From: Parapedobacter tibetensis
GTDB taxonomy: Bacteria > Bacteroidota > Bacteroidia > Sphingobacteriales > Sphingobacteriaceae
DNA length: 64,000 nt
Direction of reading: 5' to 3'
Assembly (NCBI RefSeq): GCF_024704835.1
Contig: NZ_JAMXBE010000009.1
Coordinates: 112,257 to 176,256 of the forward strand
The notes below the pieces were generated by a model. The model saw only the letters and a list, made by a program, of their open reading frames with translations, made no database searches and was not told the DNA's origin. Positions 56,072 through 64,000 of this stretch are shown in pieces. A program made the translations under genes and the position numbers. Positions within the stretch are counted from its first letter, which is position 1. Every line of letters begins with the position of its first letter.

Positions 56072-56701
56072 TCAATACCGACCTTCCAGCGCCTCGTAAT
56101 CTTCCGTTCTACCTTGTTCGCAGTAGAGCTCCAAGAGCTTGTTATACGAATTCACTCCACCGGATGAATGATCATTGACGGCTGATTTCCAAACCGCTTC
56201 CGCTTGTTCCAGATCATCCAGCTCATAGTAGGCCGTCCCCAAAATCCCTTTCACGTACACGTTGTCTTTGTTTTTCAGCAAGCATGCCACCGCATCTTCG
56301 TATCGCCCCAGCTCCACATAAGCCCACCCCAGCGGATAGACCTGCGTGGTATCCCCATCGTCCACCAAGGGTTTCAGGTAGGTAACCACATCATCATAGT
56401 TGTGGTCTTTCAGACTGGTATTGGCGAGATACGCTGTAGCTTTCCGGTCTCCCTTTTCATGTGCCATGTGGTAGTACTCCTTGGCCTTTTCGGGTTGTAG
56501 GTTGTTGCTATACAGCAAGGCGAGTTTGTTGATCGCCTCAAGGCTACCATCTTCAATAGCACGTTCGTATAAGGCAATCGCCTCACCCGTCTTACCCTGC
56601 CCGGCCAATCGGTCAGCCTTCGCTTCATCCGAGCCATTGCATGCAGCAGTTACTAGCGCAATCAAGGCGGCCACCCATGCACCATAGTGGAAACGCTTCA
56701 T
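56072..56701 (-). CDS. Sel1/TPR-repeat lipoprotein
   Basis: About 209 residues from the ATG at 56701 (MKRFHYGAWVAALIALVTAAC, lipobox TAAC); a start at 56716 is also open. Repeats: LAGQGKTGEAIALYERAIED, LYSNNLQPEKAKEYYHMAHE, GWAYVELGRYEDAVACLL and AYYELDDLEQAEAVWKSAV. A -7-like box (TATATTTG on the minus strand, 56740-56747) lies upstream. Probably an envelope scaffold; the partner is unknown. Confidence 0.82.
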   Translation of the reverse strand: MKRFHYGAWVAALIALVTAACNGSDEAKADRLAGQGKTGEAIALYERAIEDGSLEAINKLALLYSNNLQPEKAKEYYHMAHEKGDRKATAYLANTSLKDHNYDDVVTYLKPLVDDGDTTQVYPLGWAYVELGRYEDAVACLLKNKDNVYVKGILGTAYYELDDLEQAEAVWKSAVNDHSSGGVNSYNKLLELYCEQGRTEDYEALEGRY

Positions 56702-56827
56702 TTTTAAACACATCATTTTAATCGTTTTTTTTACGATAACAAATATAAACCGGTAGCGCCCAAAGGTGACAAGTCTGATATAAATCCGTTGGGAACAGAT
56801 TAAGAAACGTTACTGGATACACGTACG

Positions 56828-57538
56828 CTATGTTGCTTCACACAGTTGCTTCAATGCCCGGTTCATCCCCCAGTCCTGCCCGTCCGGCAGCTTTTTCCAG
56901 TCGACATTTTTCAGCTCAATCCGCTGATCGACCGTTCCGTCCCACGCTGTCTTCAATCCCTGAGCATGCAATTTCTCCACAATCCGCTTGCCCAGTGCCA
57001 CGGCTTTCCCGTCGTCTTGGGCGATGTCGTCAAAAGCCAAGAACAAATTCCGGATATCCGGATGGATGGCCCGTTGCAGATCTTGGGTATGGTAAAAGCA
57101 GAACCCCAATGGCTCGATATTTTTTGCCTTAAGTGCTTGGACGACTTCCCGCACATCGCTGATTCCATCCTGCTTGGTATATCCGGCTTGATGCAGTGCG
57201 ATGATGCCCGCTCGGTTCAGCTCATCGAAAACGTGGGCTAACTTATCAAAGTCGGTCGGTCTCGTCCATAGCCTGCTCTCCAGTTGATAAGCCGCGTAGT
57301 GGGTTGAAATCAACGTCCGGAGCCACTGCTCGTCCAATTGCTCTTCGTTCTCAAAACCTGCCGCCCAGATGGCCTCTACGATTTCCTCCTCGTTTTTGAA
57401 ACCGAACGTAATCTCCTCTTTAATCAGTTGCAGCACTTCTTCCTGAAGTTGCTCATCCTCCGGTGCCGGAAAATCCTCCTTGTTGCTCGACCCGCCCTGC
57501 GGTCCATCCGGCTTCCTGAAAAAATCAAAAAATCCCAT
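56828..57538 (-). CDS. DUF6891 family protein
   Basis: A 236-residue soluble protein that begins MGFFDFFRKPDGP, then an acidic linker and the DUF6891 core (DFDKLAHVFDELNRAGIIAL, HQAGYTKQDGISDVREVVQA, GFCFYHTQDLQRAI). The function of the family is unknown; in many genomes it sits among immunity-like or contact-dependent accessory genes. A TACCTTTG box on the minus strand (57558-57565) precedes the start. Confidence 0.8.
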   Translation of the reverse strand: MGFFDFFRKPDGPQGGSSNKEDFPAPEDEQLQEEVLQLIKEEITFGFKNEEEIVEAIWAAGFENEEQLDEQWLRTLISTHYAAYQLESRLWTRPTDFDKLAHVFDELNRAGIIALHQAGYTKQDGISDVREVVQALKAKNIEPLGFCFYHTQDLQRAIHPDIRNLFLAFDDIAQDDGKAVALGKRIVEKLHAQGLKTAWDGTVDQRIELKNVDWKKLPDGQDWGMNRALKQLCEAT

Positions 57539-57882
57539 CGCGTTTTATTTGGTAGCCCAAAGGTAAGCCGAATATGCATAAGTTATACGGTAGGTTTATA
57601 TGTGTTGAGATGAATCGAGTATTCGTGGCCTTGTGTTATCCCATAGGGCACGGCTGCCGGCAATGGGCAGCAAAGACCGACACATGATACAAACCGTTTT
57701 GGCGTTGTCTAACGCCAGACATAAAACCGTTCCATGCCGGAACGGGTCCATGGAACGCCCGACGGGTTTGGGCCGATGCTGGAAGTAAACCGGGTGTATT
57801 GCACCCGAACCCTATCCGGCGTGGGCAGAGTTCGGTGCGGCGTGGAACAATACCGTCCAGACGTCGAAACGAATTATCAATA
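57539..57882. other. Intergenic region with inverted repeats
   Basis: No gene is supported. Two small hairpins lie close together: GGCGTT/AACGCC (57701-57716) and CCGTTCC/GGAACGG (57727-57745). The part is GC-rich compared with other spacers. Confidence 0.45.
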
Positions 57883-58221
57883 TCACGCTCCGTATTCTTT
57901 CTTGACAATCCGTTTGACCAGCTGGTAACGGATCGTTAACAGGGCAGCGCAAATCACCATGGTAGGCACCACCGCTGGAAAAAATACGGCTTTCCCGATG
58001 GCCAGGGTGCGTGCCCTCCCGCTCAATCCCTCAGGTATCTCGATAGCCATGATCTCTTCCGCAAAAAAATAAAACCATAATGCCATTGACGCCACCAATG
58101 TGATCCAGGTGAGCGGGTGTCTGATTGCCCGCCGATGCACCTGCAACCGTGCCGGCCGAGGTACCAGCCCCAAGATCGGCAATTGCTTGGTCAATTGGTC
58201 AATCCGCTTGTCTTCATGCAT
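57883..58221 (-). CDS. Two-helix membrane protein of unknown function
   Basis: A 112-residue protein from the ATG at 58221 (MHEDKRIDQLTKQ), chosen since it begins 10 bp after the DUF4139 gene without overlap. Membrane helices lie at about 37-55 (LTWITLVASMALWFYFF) and 80-100 (AVFFPAVVPTMVICAALL). The N-terminus is basic and cytoplasmic-looking. Probably co-transcribed with the MuiA-like gene. Confidence 0.65.
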   Translation of the reverse strand: MHEDKRIDQLTKQLPILGLVPRPARLQVHRRAIRHPLTWITLVASMALWFYFFAEEIMAIEIPEGLSGRARTLAIGKAVFFPAVVPTMVICAALLTIRYQLVKRIVKKEYGA

Positions 58222-58231
58222 ACCTTTATGC

Positions 58232-59833
58232 TTATAGATTAATTGCACTGTCTTTGGGAAAACGCACCTCGTACTCGATGCGCACCGCCTTCGACTCCCC
58301 CGGCTTCAGCGACAACACCCATTTCAGCCGGCCTTTTTCCTCATCGTTTGTGGCACCGCTCGTTTCCAATAATTTTACGCGGATCGCATCGTCGGCCGAA
58401 ATCGGATAAGGCTCTTCAAGCGTTAGGTCTATGGGGGTGGATTTGTGGTTCTGCACCATTATTTCATAGGTGAACGTTTGCTTGCTTTGGTTACCGATCC
58501 GTTGAACGGTACGGTTCTCGTCTACGCGTGTCCGACTGATGGCCACACGGTCATCCCGACCCATGCTCAGCCGCAGCGTATCCCCCGTCTGCTTAGGGTC
58601 TACGGTTGCCCGGCCTACATAGGCATTCTCCACGATCAGGTTGGCTTCGCCAGCCAACAGGTTGAGCTTCCGGTAATCCGTCACCTCCGCCACTAAAAAC
58701 GCATCGAGGTCAAATTTAGGGGCAGCATAATAATGGTAACGCGCAGGGTGGTCTACTTGCTGCAAAATCACACCATGCGGTTTGCCGTTTGCAGCGATAT
58801 CATACGGCACAGGAGCATGGAAACGGAGGTTAAGCTGGCTTTCCTGCACCTGCATGGGTATCGCGACGTATTCGCTCCGCTTGGACTGGGCGGTTGCCAC
58901 CTCTTCCAATTCCATATTCTCCATGGCGAGGTCTGCTTCGGACGCATACAGCGGCCGTGGCGTTGGCGGCACCACCTGCAAGAACCACGGATCGAACTGC
59001 GGCGCGGTACCGGCACGGGCAGGCGATCCGGTAGCCAGCGTGAGCGCCACCTGCTTCCAATCGACACCGGTTTCCTGCCGTACCTGTGCCTTGTAAACCA
59101 GCGACAGCGGAGAAGCAACATCGTTTACACGCAGGTCGTAAAAGGCCGTCCACCCCGCTGCCGTGGTCACATATCGGATGGCGATGGGAGCATCCGTATC
59201 GCGCTCAGCGAATAATTGCAAATCCAACTGGCTTCCGCTGCCACCGATGGATGCTTCCACCGCCTTCAAGGCTTTTTCCAGCCTATCCAATTGGCTTTGT
59301 GTCCGTTTTTTCGCCGCATTGAGCGTAATGATACGGCCCCGCACAGCAAGCCGCTCCTGCTTGTAGTAGTCGATGAACCGCTTTAATTGGTCAATGGTCA
59401 GTGCGCCCTCCTTTCCAGCCAGCTGCTGATTTTCATCCAGCAGTACTAATGTACCCTCTTCGGCCAGCTGTTGGTTCCGGATTTCTTCCAGTTCCTGCTT
59501 GATCCGGTCGACGCTATCGGCTATTTGACGATACTTCGGATGGTCGTCGAGCGCTCCCATCCGGTCCGCATCGGCAGCGGCCTGTTGCACCGATAGGAGA
59601 CTCACCCCTTCGGGCAGATCAATCCGCAGCGACCGTTCGTCCAGCGACCGCGCGATCCCGGCGATACGCAGCGTGTTGGCGCCTTGGTTTAAACGCAACC
59701 GAGCCCGATGCATCAACTCGGCGCCTTGCCTATACACGATAGCTGAGTCTAGCTTGGCCACCGTGGGTGAGGACTGCGCGAACACAGCATTCCCCATATA
59801 TCCTGCGAATACAAAAAACAGCAACTTCTTCAT
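58232..59833 (-). CDS. DUF4139/MuiA-like secreted protein
   Basis: A 533-residue protein from the ATG at 59833 (MKKLLFFVFAGYMGNAVFAQ, signal peptide). An N-terminal DUF4140-type beta domain (VYRQGAELMHRARLRLNQGA, ANTLRIAGIARSLDERSLRI), a coiled coil (about 105-185: DSVDRIKQELEEIRNQQLAE) and a C-terminal DUF4139 domain (DLRVNDVASPLSLVYKAQV, VALTLATGSPARAGTAPQFD, VRIEYEVRFPKDSA) make the complete mucoidy-inhibitor-A-like architecture. Molecular function is unknown. Confidence 0.88.
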   Translation of the reverse strand: MKKLLFFVFAGYMGNAVFAQSSPTVAKLDSAIVYRQGAELMHRARLRLNQGANTLRIAGIARSLDERSLRIDLPEGVSLLSVQQAAADADRMGALDDHPKYRQIADSVDRIKQELEEIRNQQLAEEGTLVLLDENQQLAGKEGALTIDQLKRFIDYYKQERLAVRGRIITLNAAKKRTQSQLDRLEKALKAVEASIGGSGSQLDLQLFAERDTDAPIAIRYVTTAAGWTAFYDLRVNDVASPLSLVYKAQVRQETGVDWKQVALTLATGSPARAGTAPQFDPWFLQVVPPTPRPLYASEADLAMENMELEEVATAQSKRSEYVAIPMQVQESQLNLRFHAPVPYDIAANGKPHGVILQQVDHPARYHYYAAPKFDLDAFLVAEVTDYRKLNLLAGEANLIVENAYVGRATVDPKQTGDTLRLSMGRDDRVAISRTRVDENRTVQRIGNQSKQTFTYEIMVQNHKSTPIDLTLEEPYPISADDAIRVKLLETSGATNDEEKGRLKWVLSLKPGESKAVRIEYEVRFPKDSAINL

Positions 59834-60174
59834 GATATCGTTCATTAGTTTATTAACATGTTGCACTACGGATTCCCCAACCTTTCAAATTCCATAAAAA
59901 AATCCGAAAATCAAGGGTGCAATATCGGTTAAGGGATGCTCAGGGTCAATCGGCGTTTTAAATGTGCCGACGATCGATTAGTATTCGCTGGAAACCATTG
60001 GTGCCTATTGTGCTTTACGGCGACGCCCCGTTTTAGGATGCCCAATCCATCCTTTTTCTTGTTCGGTATCCGCTATTGAAATGCGCGCATTGGTAGGTTA
60101 GATAGGGTGTCACGATCATCAGTTCAGCCGGGATAAAATGCAGCTTTTCGGCCAATGTATTCGCCGCGGGGTGC
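59834..60174. other. Intergenic region before the acquired island
   Basis: No gene, promoter or repeat that I can support; GC content is like the flanking core genes. Confidence 0.4.
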
Positions 60175-60546
60175 ATGGCGGTATTTGCCTTACTGTTTAC
60201 CGTGTTGCTTTTAGCTACCGCAGCCGGATATTGGTATTTCCTGCACGATATATTGTTCTGGTTTTTTGAAGCCCGGGTATACTCCGTTGTAGGTTATCTG
60301 GGCCTGTTCGCCAGCATATGCTTCGTCATCTGGGTGGCGGCCCGGGTGTATAACCGGATCTATGGCACCCACATCCGCTGGAACCTCTCTGCGGTCGATC
60401 TTACGCTGAAAAGCCGGAAAACGAGTAGTTGCATATCCCTTGGTTCCATTCATAAATTCACTACACTGGCGCGAAACAACAAACTTTGCCGCCTCACCAT
60501 CGTGGCCGATTGTCCTGTTAGCTGTCGTTGCTTTATTCAGATATAA
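60175..60546 (+). CDS. Membrane protein with PH-like domain, probably truncated
   Basis: A 123-residue frame with two membrane helices (about 4-24 and 37-57, VVGYLGLFASICFVIWVAA) and the start of a PH-like beta domain (GTHIRWNLSAVDLTLKSRK, SLGSIHKFTTLARNNK). The domain stops early, in a cysteine-rich tail that overlaps the convergent VOC gene by 14 bp, exactly where base composition changes. I read it as a gene that lost its 3' end to the neighbouring island. Its outline is like that of the protein at 35369. Confidence 0.55.
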   Translation: MAVFALLFTVLLLATAAGYWYFLHDILFWFFEARVYSVVGYLGLFASICFVIWVAARVYNRIYGTHIRWNLSAVDLTLKSRKTSSCISLGSIHKFTTLARNNKLCRLTIVADCPVSCRCFIQI

Positions 60547-60901
60547 TTAAGTAATAATCGTCCAAATCTCTCAAAGTGAACTGATTTTTAAGTGAGTTTT
60601 CGTTGTAATGAATTTCTTTCTGAATATTTGCATTGAGCTTTTGTGCATTTTCCAATACCCGATTTAAGTTGTTAACACGGAAGAGGAGAATCAGTCCGTT
60701 TCCAATCTCCTTTTCAGGATTCAACATTGTCGGATGTTCGTGTTCTCCCCATTTATGTAAGCAAAGGACAACTGTATTCTCATTTGTCAGGATTTCAAAA
60801 GTCTCTCCACCGTGTTCACTTTTACAACCTAACAAGTTTTGATAAAACTCCGAACTTTTAGGAACGTTTTTTACTGCAATTATTGTCTCAGCTTTTACCA
60901 T
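60533..60901 (-). CDS. VOC-family (glyoxalase/bleomycin-resistance-like) protein
   Basis: A 122-residue single-chain VOC protein with paired beta-alpha-beta-beta-beta modules: AETIIAVKNVPKSSEFYQNL and, in the second half, LILLFRVNNLNRVLENAQKL ending in FTLRDLDDYYLIISE. The last strand has the conserved acidic position, so a metal site is possible. First gene of the AT-rich island; a second VOC gene is 39 bp away on the same strand. Substrate unknown. Confidence 0.85.
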   Translation of the reverse strand: MVKAETIIAVKNVPKSSEFYQNLLGCKSEHGGETFEILTNENTVVLCLHKWGEHEHPTMLNPEKEIGNGLILLFRVNNLNRVLENAQKLNANIQKEIHYNENSLKNQFTLRDLDDYYLIISE

Positions 60902-60940
60902 ACTCTACTTGGTTGACAACTAACGGACTGGGCTTTGGTT

Positions 60941-61426
60941 TTATTGAACTGAATGTAGTCCTAATTTGTTCCCTTCGGTGTCGATGAATAATGCAAAATA
61001 TCCAATTTCGGGACTGATTTCGGTTTTCGGTACGATTACTTGTCCTCCGTTTTGTTCTACGTTGTCAAGCATGGGTTGTAAGTCGTCTCCCGCGTTCAGA
61101 TATAGGACGGCTCCGTCTGTTGTCGGTTTGTAATCGTCGCCTTTTACCAACACAACATTTATTGTTTCACCATCGCTTGGCAAAACGCCCATTTGCGTTC
61201 CATCCATATCAACTTCTTCGATAGCTACGCCTAAAATAGTCTGGTAAAATTTTACTGCTCTTGGAAAATCAGTTGTTGGTATTTCTACGATTGAAATTAA
61301 ATTGTTCATATTATTTGTTCTTTGAGTTTGCGTATTTTCTGCTTTTTCTTGCTCGGATTTCACGTTGTTACAAGCCGAAAGTCCGATCACAATTAATGAC
61401 ATTGAATAGATTATTATTTTTTCCAT
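60941..61426 (-). CDS. VOC-family protein with lipoprotein signal
   Basis: A 161-residue protein. Residues 1-19 form a lipoprotein signal (MEKIIIYSMSLIVIGLSAC) followed by a polar linker; the VOC domain begins near residue 40 at a second methionine (MNNLISIVEIPTTDFPRAVK) and ends YFALFIDTEGNKLGLHS. The linked signal is unusual for this cytoplasmic family. The domain is also complete from the internal ATG, so two forms are possible. Confidence 0.85.
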   Translation of the reverse strand: MEKIIIYSMSLIVIGLSACNNVKSEQEKAENTQTQRTNNMNNLISIVEIPTTDFPRAVKFYQTILGVAIEEVDMDGTQMGVLPSDGETINVVLVKGDDYKPTTDGAVLYLNAGDDLQPMLDNVEQNGGQVIVPKTEISPEIGYFALFIDTEGNKLGLHSVQ

Positions 61427-61495
61427 TTTTACATCTTATTCTTGGGTGTAAAATTAAAATGTCAGTAAACGACAAAATTGTAAAAATGCGACACC

Positions 61496-62317
61496 TTAAT
61501 CTTCGGTATAAAAAAGTGCAGAAAGTGCCATTTGCTTGTCTTCCAAAAATTCTTTCGGGTTGGTTCCCGTGAATTCCCTGAAGTCTTTGATGAAGTGAGC
61601 CTGATCGTAATACTCGCTTTCGTAGGCAATTTTAGTCAGTGTTTCGGTCTTTTGGTTCAGCAACATTTTTAACGCCGTCTGCAATCGGATAACTTTCCCT
61701 AATTGTTTTGGACTAATGCCGATCTGCTTTAAAAATTTTCTTTCGAGCTGTCTTCTCTTTGATAAATCTTCTTTGAGGATTGCGTTTATAGGCGAACTTC
61801 CGTTGGTCGAAAGAAGCATGTCAATGGTCGTTTTTACGATATTATCAATCGTTGCTTTTTCGTTGAGTTTGTTTAGAAGAAAGGTTTCAATAATTTCAAT
61901 TCGTTGTTGTATATCAGTTGCTTGAATGATTTCTCGTTCTAAATCACTCGCTATGGTTTCTCCGAAAAGTTGGGCGATTGGCGTTTCCTTGTTTGCCAGA
62001 TTTTTGATTGGCGTAGTTACGAAGTTTGTAATGCCGTAAGGGTAGAAGCGGACTGCAAAAGTATTCACATACCCTGTCGGCTGAATGTAAAAAGATTCAA
62101 TCGTTTGTCCGAGGACCATTGCACGGGGTTGAAGAATAAAATCGCTTTCGGAAGTAAAACGTTTGATGTCGTCCCCGAGAATAAAAGCCATTTCAACGCA
62201 TCCATCGGGAACGATCCGTTGCCTTTCAGAATTGCTTTCGGCAGGCACTTCCAAAGTCCAGTAACATTTTACCAGCGATTTTAAGTCATTTTGGGGTTGA
62301 AATGTTTGGTAGTTCAT
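61496..62317 (-). CDS. AraC-family transcriptional regulator
   Basis: A 273-residue regulator; start at 62317 (MNYQTFQPQNDLKSLVKCYW), the usual family start, rather than 62389. The N-terminal DUF6597-type domain carries the hallmark QRIVPDGCVEMAFILGDD. The C-terminal HTH_18 domain spans about 165-265 (LERKFLKQIGISPKQLGKVI, RLQTALKMLLNQKT, EYYDQAHFIKDFREFTGTNP). It lies 69 bp upstream of the lipoprotein VOC gene on the same strand and may control both VOC genes. Confidence 0.9.
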   Translation of the reverse strand: MNYQTFQPQNDLKSLVKCYWTLEVPAESNSERQRIVPDGCVEMAFILGDDIKRFTSESDFILQPRAMVLGQTIESFYIQPTGYVNTFAVRFYPYGITNFVTTPIKNLANKETPIAQLFGETIASDLEREIIQATDIQQRIEIIETFLLNKLNEKATIDNIVKTTIDMLLSTNGSSPINAILKEDLSKRRQLERKFLKQIGISPKQLGKVIRLQTALKMLLNQKTETLTKIAYESEYYDQAHFIKDFREFTGTNPKEFLEDKQMALSALFYTED

Positions 62318-62481
62318 TCTTTGATGCAGTTTGTTGTTAGAATGTCGCCAAACAGGCTGGATATCGGCCAAGCCAGGTAATGGAAGCACTTCCGTTCGGC
62401 TAATCTACAAAAGTTTATTAGAAGCGCAAAGGCTGAAGTTTTACCTAAACCCTGCTTTCGCCATGCAATAGCGGGGCAGTT

Positions 62482-62919
62482 TTATCGAATAATGATGGAT
62501 TGCAATGAAGATCCTGCGGTGTGTATCAATGGTTGGTTGAACACCCTATTTAAAAGAAAATGTTTCTGCCGGATATTAAGCTTTTCGTAGAGCTTCGGAA
62601 GGTCAGTCAACTTGGGTAACAACTTTTTCAGGCGCGTCCACCTGTCTTGGTTGTTATGCTTCAATCGTTTCAGTTCACGTTCAAAATGAGCCTTTTCTTC
62701 TGAGTATTTGCCGAACCATTTTTTATAGGTGCTGGCTTCTATTTCATCATTCATGATGATCTTGTCGTTTTTAGTCTTCAATACGCTAAAGCTGACTTGG
62801 TAAATTTGCTTCAACAGTTTTTTTACATTAATAAAGTAAGGAGATAATATAAACAAAACTTTACTCCCTTTGTTCCTCTTCAAACAGCTACCCACTACGT
62901 GATAATTACGAGCGGACAA
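62482..62919 (-). pseudogene. Large serine recombinase, C-terminal remnant
   Basis: The frame encodes only the tail of a site-specific serine recombinase: a helical segment (IEASTYKKWFGKYSEEKAHF), a coiled coil (ERELKRLKHNNQDRWTRLKK) and DLPKLYEKLNIRQKHFLLNR, the usual end of these proteins. The catalytic resolvase domain and the zinc ribbon are missing. The first 20-25 residues of the frame are probably not part of the original. It marks the AT-rich region as formerly mobile. Confidence 0.65.
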
Positions 62920-63047
62920 CGAAAATTTGGAGCGAAGCGATTTTTTTTAAAATTTTGTGCGGGTGGACAGTCTTTCGTTGACTTTTAGAAAAAAATTATC
63001 GAACAGAGAATCACCTAACAGGACCTAACAACATTTTGGAGATTAAG

Positions 63048-63440
63048 ATGAACGCAGAAATTCAAGCATATAACGACAGACAAACAACGGTTGACAAAGA
63101 AATTTGCGACTTGCTCGCAACGACAATTGACAGCGAACTGACTGAAGCGGAATGCAAAATTTGGCACGCACACCCTGTTTGGTTTTTGGACGGTAATCCA
63201 ATTGTTGGTTACAGCAATCAGAAAGCAGGCTGGCATTTGATGTTTTGGAGCGGTGCCGATTTTGAAGAAGAAAAATTAAATGTAATAGGCAAAAAATTTA
63301 AAGACGCTTCTGTTTTCTACACTGCAGTTGAACAAATCAATACAGAAGACCTTAAACGTTGGCTGAAAAAATCAAAAGAAATTCAGTGGGACTATAAAAA
63401 CATAGTAAAAAGAAAAGGCCAATTAGAAAGGTTGGAATAA
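63048..63440 (+). CDS. DUF1801 family protein
   Basis: A 130-residue protein from the ATG at 63048 (MNAEIQAYNDRQTTVDKEIC). The DUF1801 (YdhG-like) fold is recognised by ECKIWHAHPVWFLDGNPIVG and the following YSNQKAGWHLMFWSG, with a lysine-rich C-terminus. The function is unknown. AT-rich codon usage matches the other island genes rather than the flanks. Confidence 0.82.
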   Translation: MNAEIQAYNDRQTTVDKEICDLLATTIDSELTEAECKIWHAHPVWFLDGNPIVGYSNQKAGWHLMFWSGADFEEEKLNVIGKKFKDASVFYTAVEQINTEDLKRWLKKSKEIQWDYKNIVKRKGQLERLE

Positions 63441-63460
63441 TATGAGAGATTAACGTTAAA

Positions 63461-63835
63461 ATGCAAGGTATGAACAACGCAAACAAACACCATGAGCGTA
63501 TTGCAAAAATGACCTTCGCCTCGGTCTATCCTATGTATCTAGAAAAAGTGGAGAAGAAAGGTAGAACGAAAGAAGAATTGCATCAAGTAATTGAGTGGCT
63601 AACTAGCTTCGATAACCAGAAGTTGCAAGACTTAATTGAAAAAAAAGTAACTTTTGAAACATTCTTTCAAAATGCTTCATTAAACCCAAATGCACACCTC
63701 ATTACAGGAGTAATATGTGGATATCGTGTGGAAGAAATCGAAAATCCGTTAACGCAACAAGTTAGGTATTTAGACAAGTTGGTGGATGAATTGGCGAAAG
63801 GTCGTAAGATGGAGAAGATTTTGCGAGTTGCGTAG
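63461..63835 (+). CDS. DUF2200 family protein
   Basis: A 124-residue protein (Met at 63470 is an alternative start) with the DUF2200 pattern: [60 protein letters not shown] and the C-terminal [15 protein letters not shown]. Small, cytoplasmic, of unknown function. It follows the DUF1801 gene by 20 bp on the same strand; both are common on mobile elements. Confidence 0.85.
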   Translation: MQGMNNANKHHERIAKMTFASVYPMYLEKVEKKGRTKEELHQVIEWLTSFDNQKLQDLIEKKVTFETFFQNASLNPNAHLITGVICGYRVEEIENPLTQQVRYLDKLVDELAKGRKMEKILRVA

Positions 63836-63908
63836 GAAGACTGGCGAATGAATGGATAACTTTTTGATTACAGAGGAAGCCTTCCGACCAAGCGGATCTG
63901 CGCGTCCC

Positions 63909-63941
63909 TTTACCCATATATCTTCAAAAAATTACCTTTGC
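63909..63941 (+). promoter_or_regulatory. Possible promoter near the right edge
   Basis: TTTA (63909-63912), a 20-bp spacer and TACCTTTGC (63933-63941) give a fair Bacteroidota consensus. An ATG at 63957 opens a frame to the window edge, but 44 bases are too few to call a gene; an RNA gene is also possible. Confidence 0.4.
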
Positions 63942-64000
63942 GTTAGAGATTTCACCATGCAGCGTTGTCTTATGGTGGAAGGCCTGGCCGGAGGCGACGC

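Noticed and set aside
57701-57745. Integron attC-like motif (GTCTAAC beside paired hairpins)
   Set aside because: No matching GTTRRRY partner at the right distance and no integrase or cassette array.
62917-62980. CAACGAAA/TTTCGTTG inverted repeat as an island attachment site
   Set aside because: The arms are only 8 bp with 48 bp between, and no second copy is seen at the other end.
1-64000. CRISPR arrays, rRNA genes, prophage or intact insertion sequences
   Set aside because: No regularly spaced repeats, rRNA signatures, phage structural genes or complete transposases were found.

Overview
The window looks like a chromosome segment of a Bacteroidota bacterium, most likely family Sphingobacteriaceae; the genus cannot be fixed from sequence alone. 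The evidence is a SusC-type TonB-dependent receptor beside a GH31 glycosidase, families typical of this group (DUF6266, DUF4920, DUF6891, an N-terminally extended alanine dehydrogenase, LytTR/LytS-type two-component pairs), many lipoprotein signals, absence of obvious purine-rich ribosome binding sites, and several promoters of the Bacteroidota type (TTTG, about 19-20 bp, TAnnTTTG).

Regions. 1-3000: left-edge glycan-use locus (GH31 then SusC, minus strand). 3000-3550: regulatory-looking spacer with a 10-bp tandem repeat and a helically phased TTCGG array. 3559-24246: mostly housekeeping: DUF6266, a Prc-like protease, a TPR protein, rarA, gluQ, a MATE pump, an esterase, alanine dehydrogenase, a CapD-like sugar-nucleotide enzyme, a YfgM-like TPR protein, ribH, an Hsp15-like protein, dapD, tsaC, DUF4920-folP and metG. 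24390-32197: DoxX, a methyltransferase, then a TetR repressor and a complete tripartite RND pump (adaptor, permease, TolC-like lipoprotein) that share three copies of one operator-like sequence. 32305-32376: tRNA-Glu(TTC) with its promoter and terminator. 32514-35314: a LytTR response regulator and a TPR sensor kinase. 35369-45781: a long minus-strand run of lineage-specific membrane proteins, lipoproteins and secreted proteins (WG-like, MORN-like, ankyrin-like and FG-GAP-like repeats) of unknown function. 45998-46525: a secreted DinB-fold protein.

46526-49070 is a graveyard of broken genes: a SWIM zinc-finger protein reduced to its two ends, an IS1595-type transposase tail, an alpha/beta-hydrolase tail and other stubs. 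It is followed by a large metzincin-type metalloprotease interrupted by one in-frame TAA (49176-51764). At 52021-53113 a good promoter, a 42-nt 5' hairpin, a three-helix small membrane protein and an overlapping ABC ATPase form the most system-like uncharacterised unit in the window. 53466-59833 holds a lipoprotein, a TlpA-like thioredoxin, a Sel1/TPR lipoprotein, DUF6891 and a DUF4139/MuiA-like protein.

60530-63870 is visibly more AT-rich than its flanks and carries two VOC proteins, an AraC regulator, the tail of a large serine recombinase, DUF1801 and DUF2200. It reads as a small acquired island whose left edge may have truncated the gene at 60175. No rRNA, CRISPR array, prophage or intact insertion sequence was seen. 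All functional calls are from motif and family recognition by eye; no database search was run.
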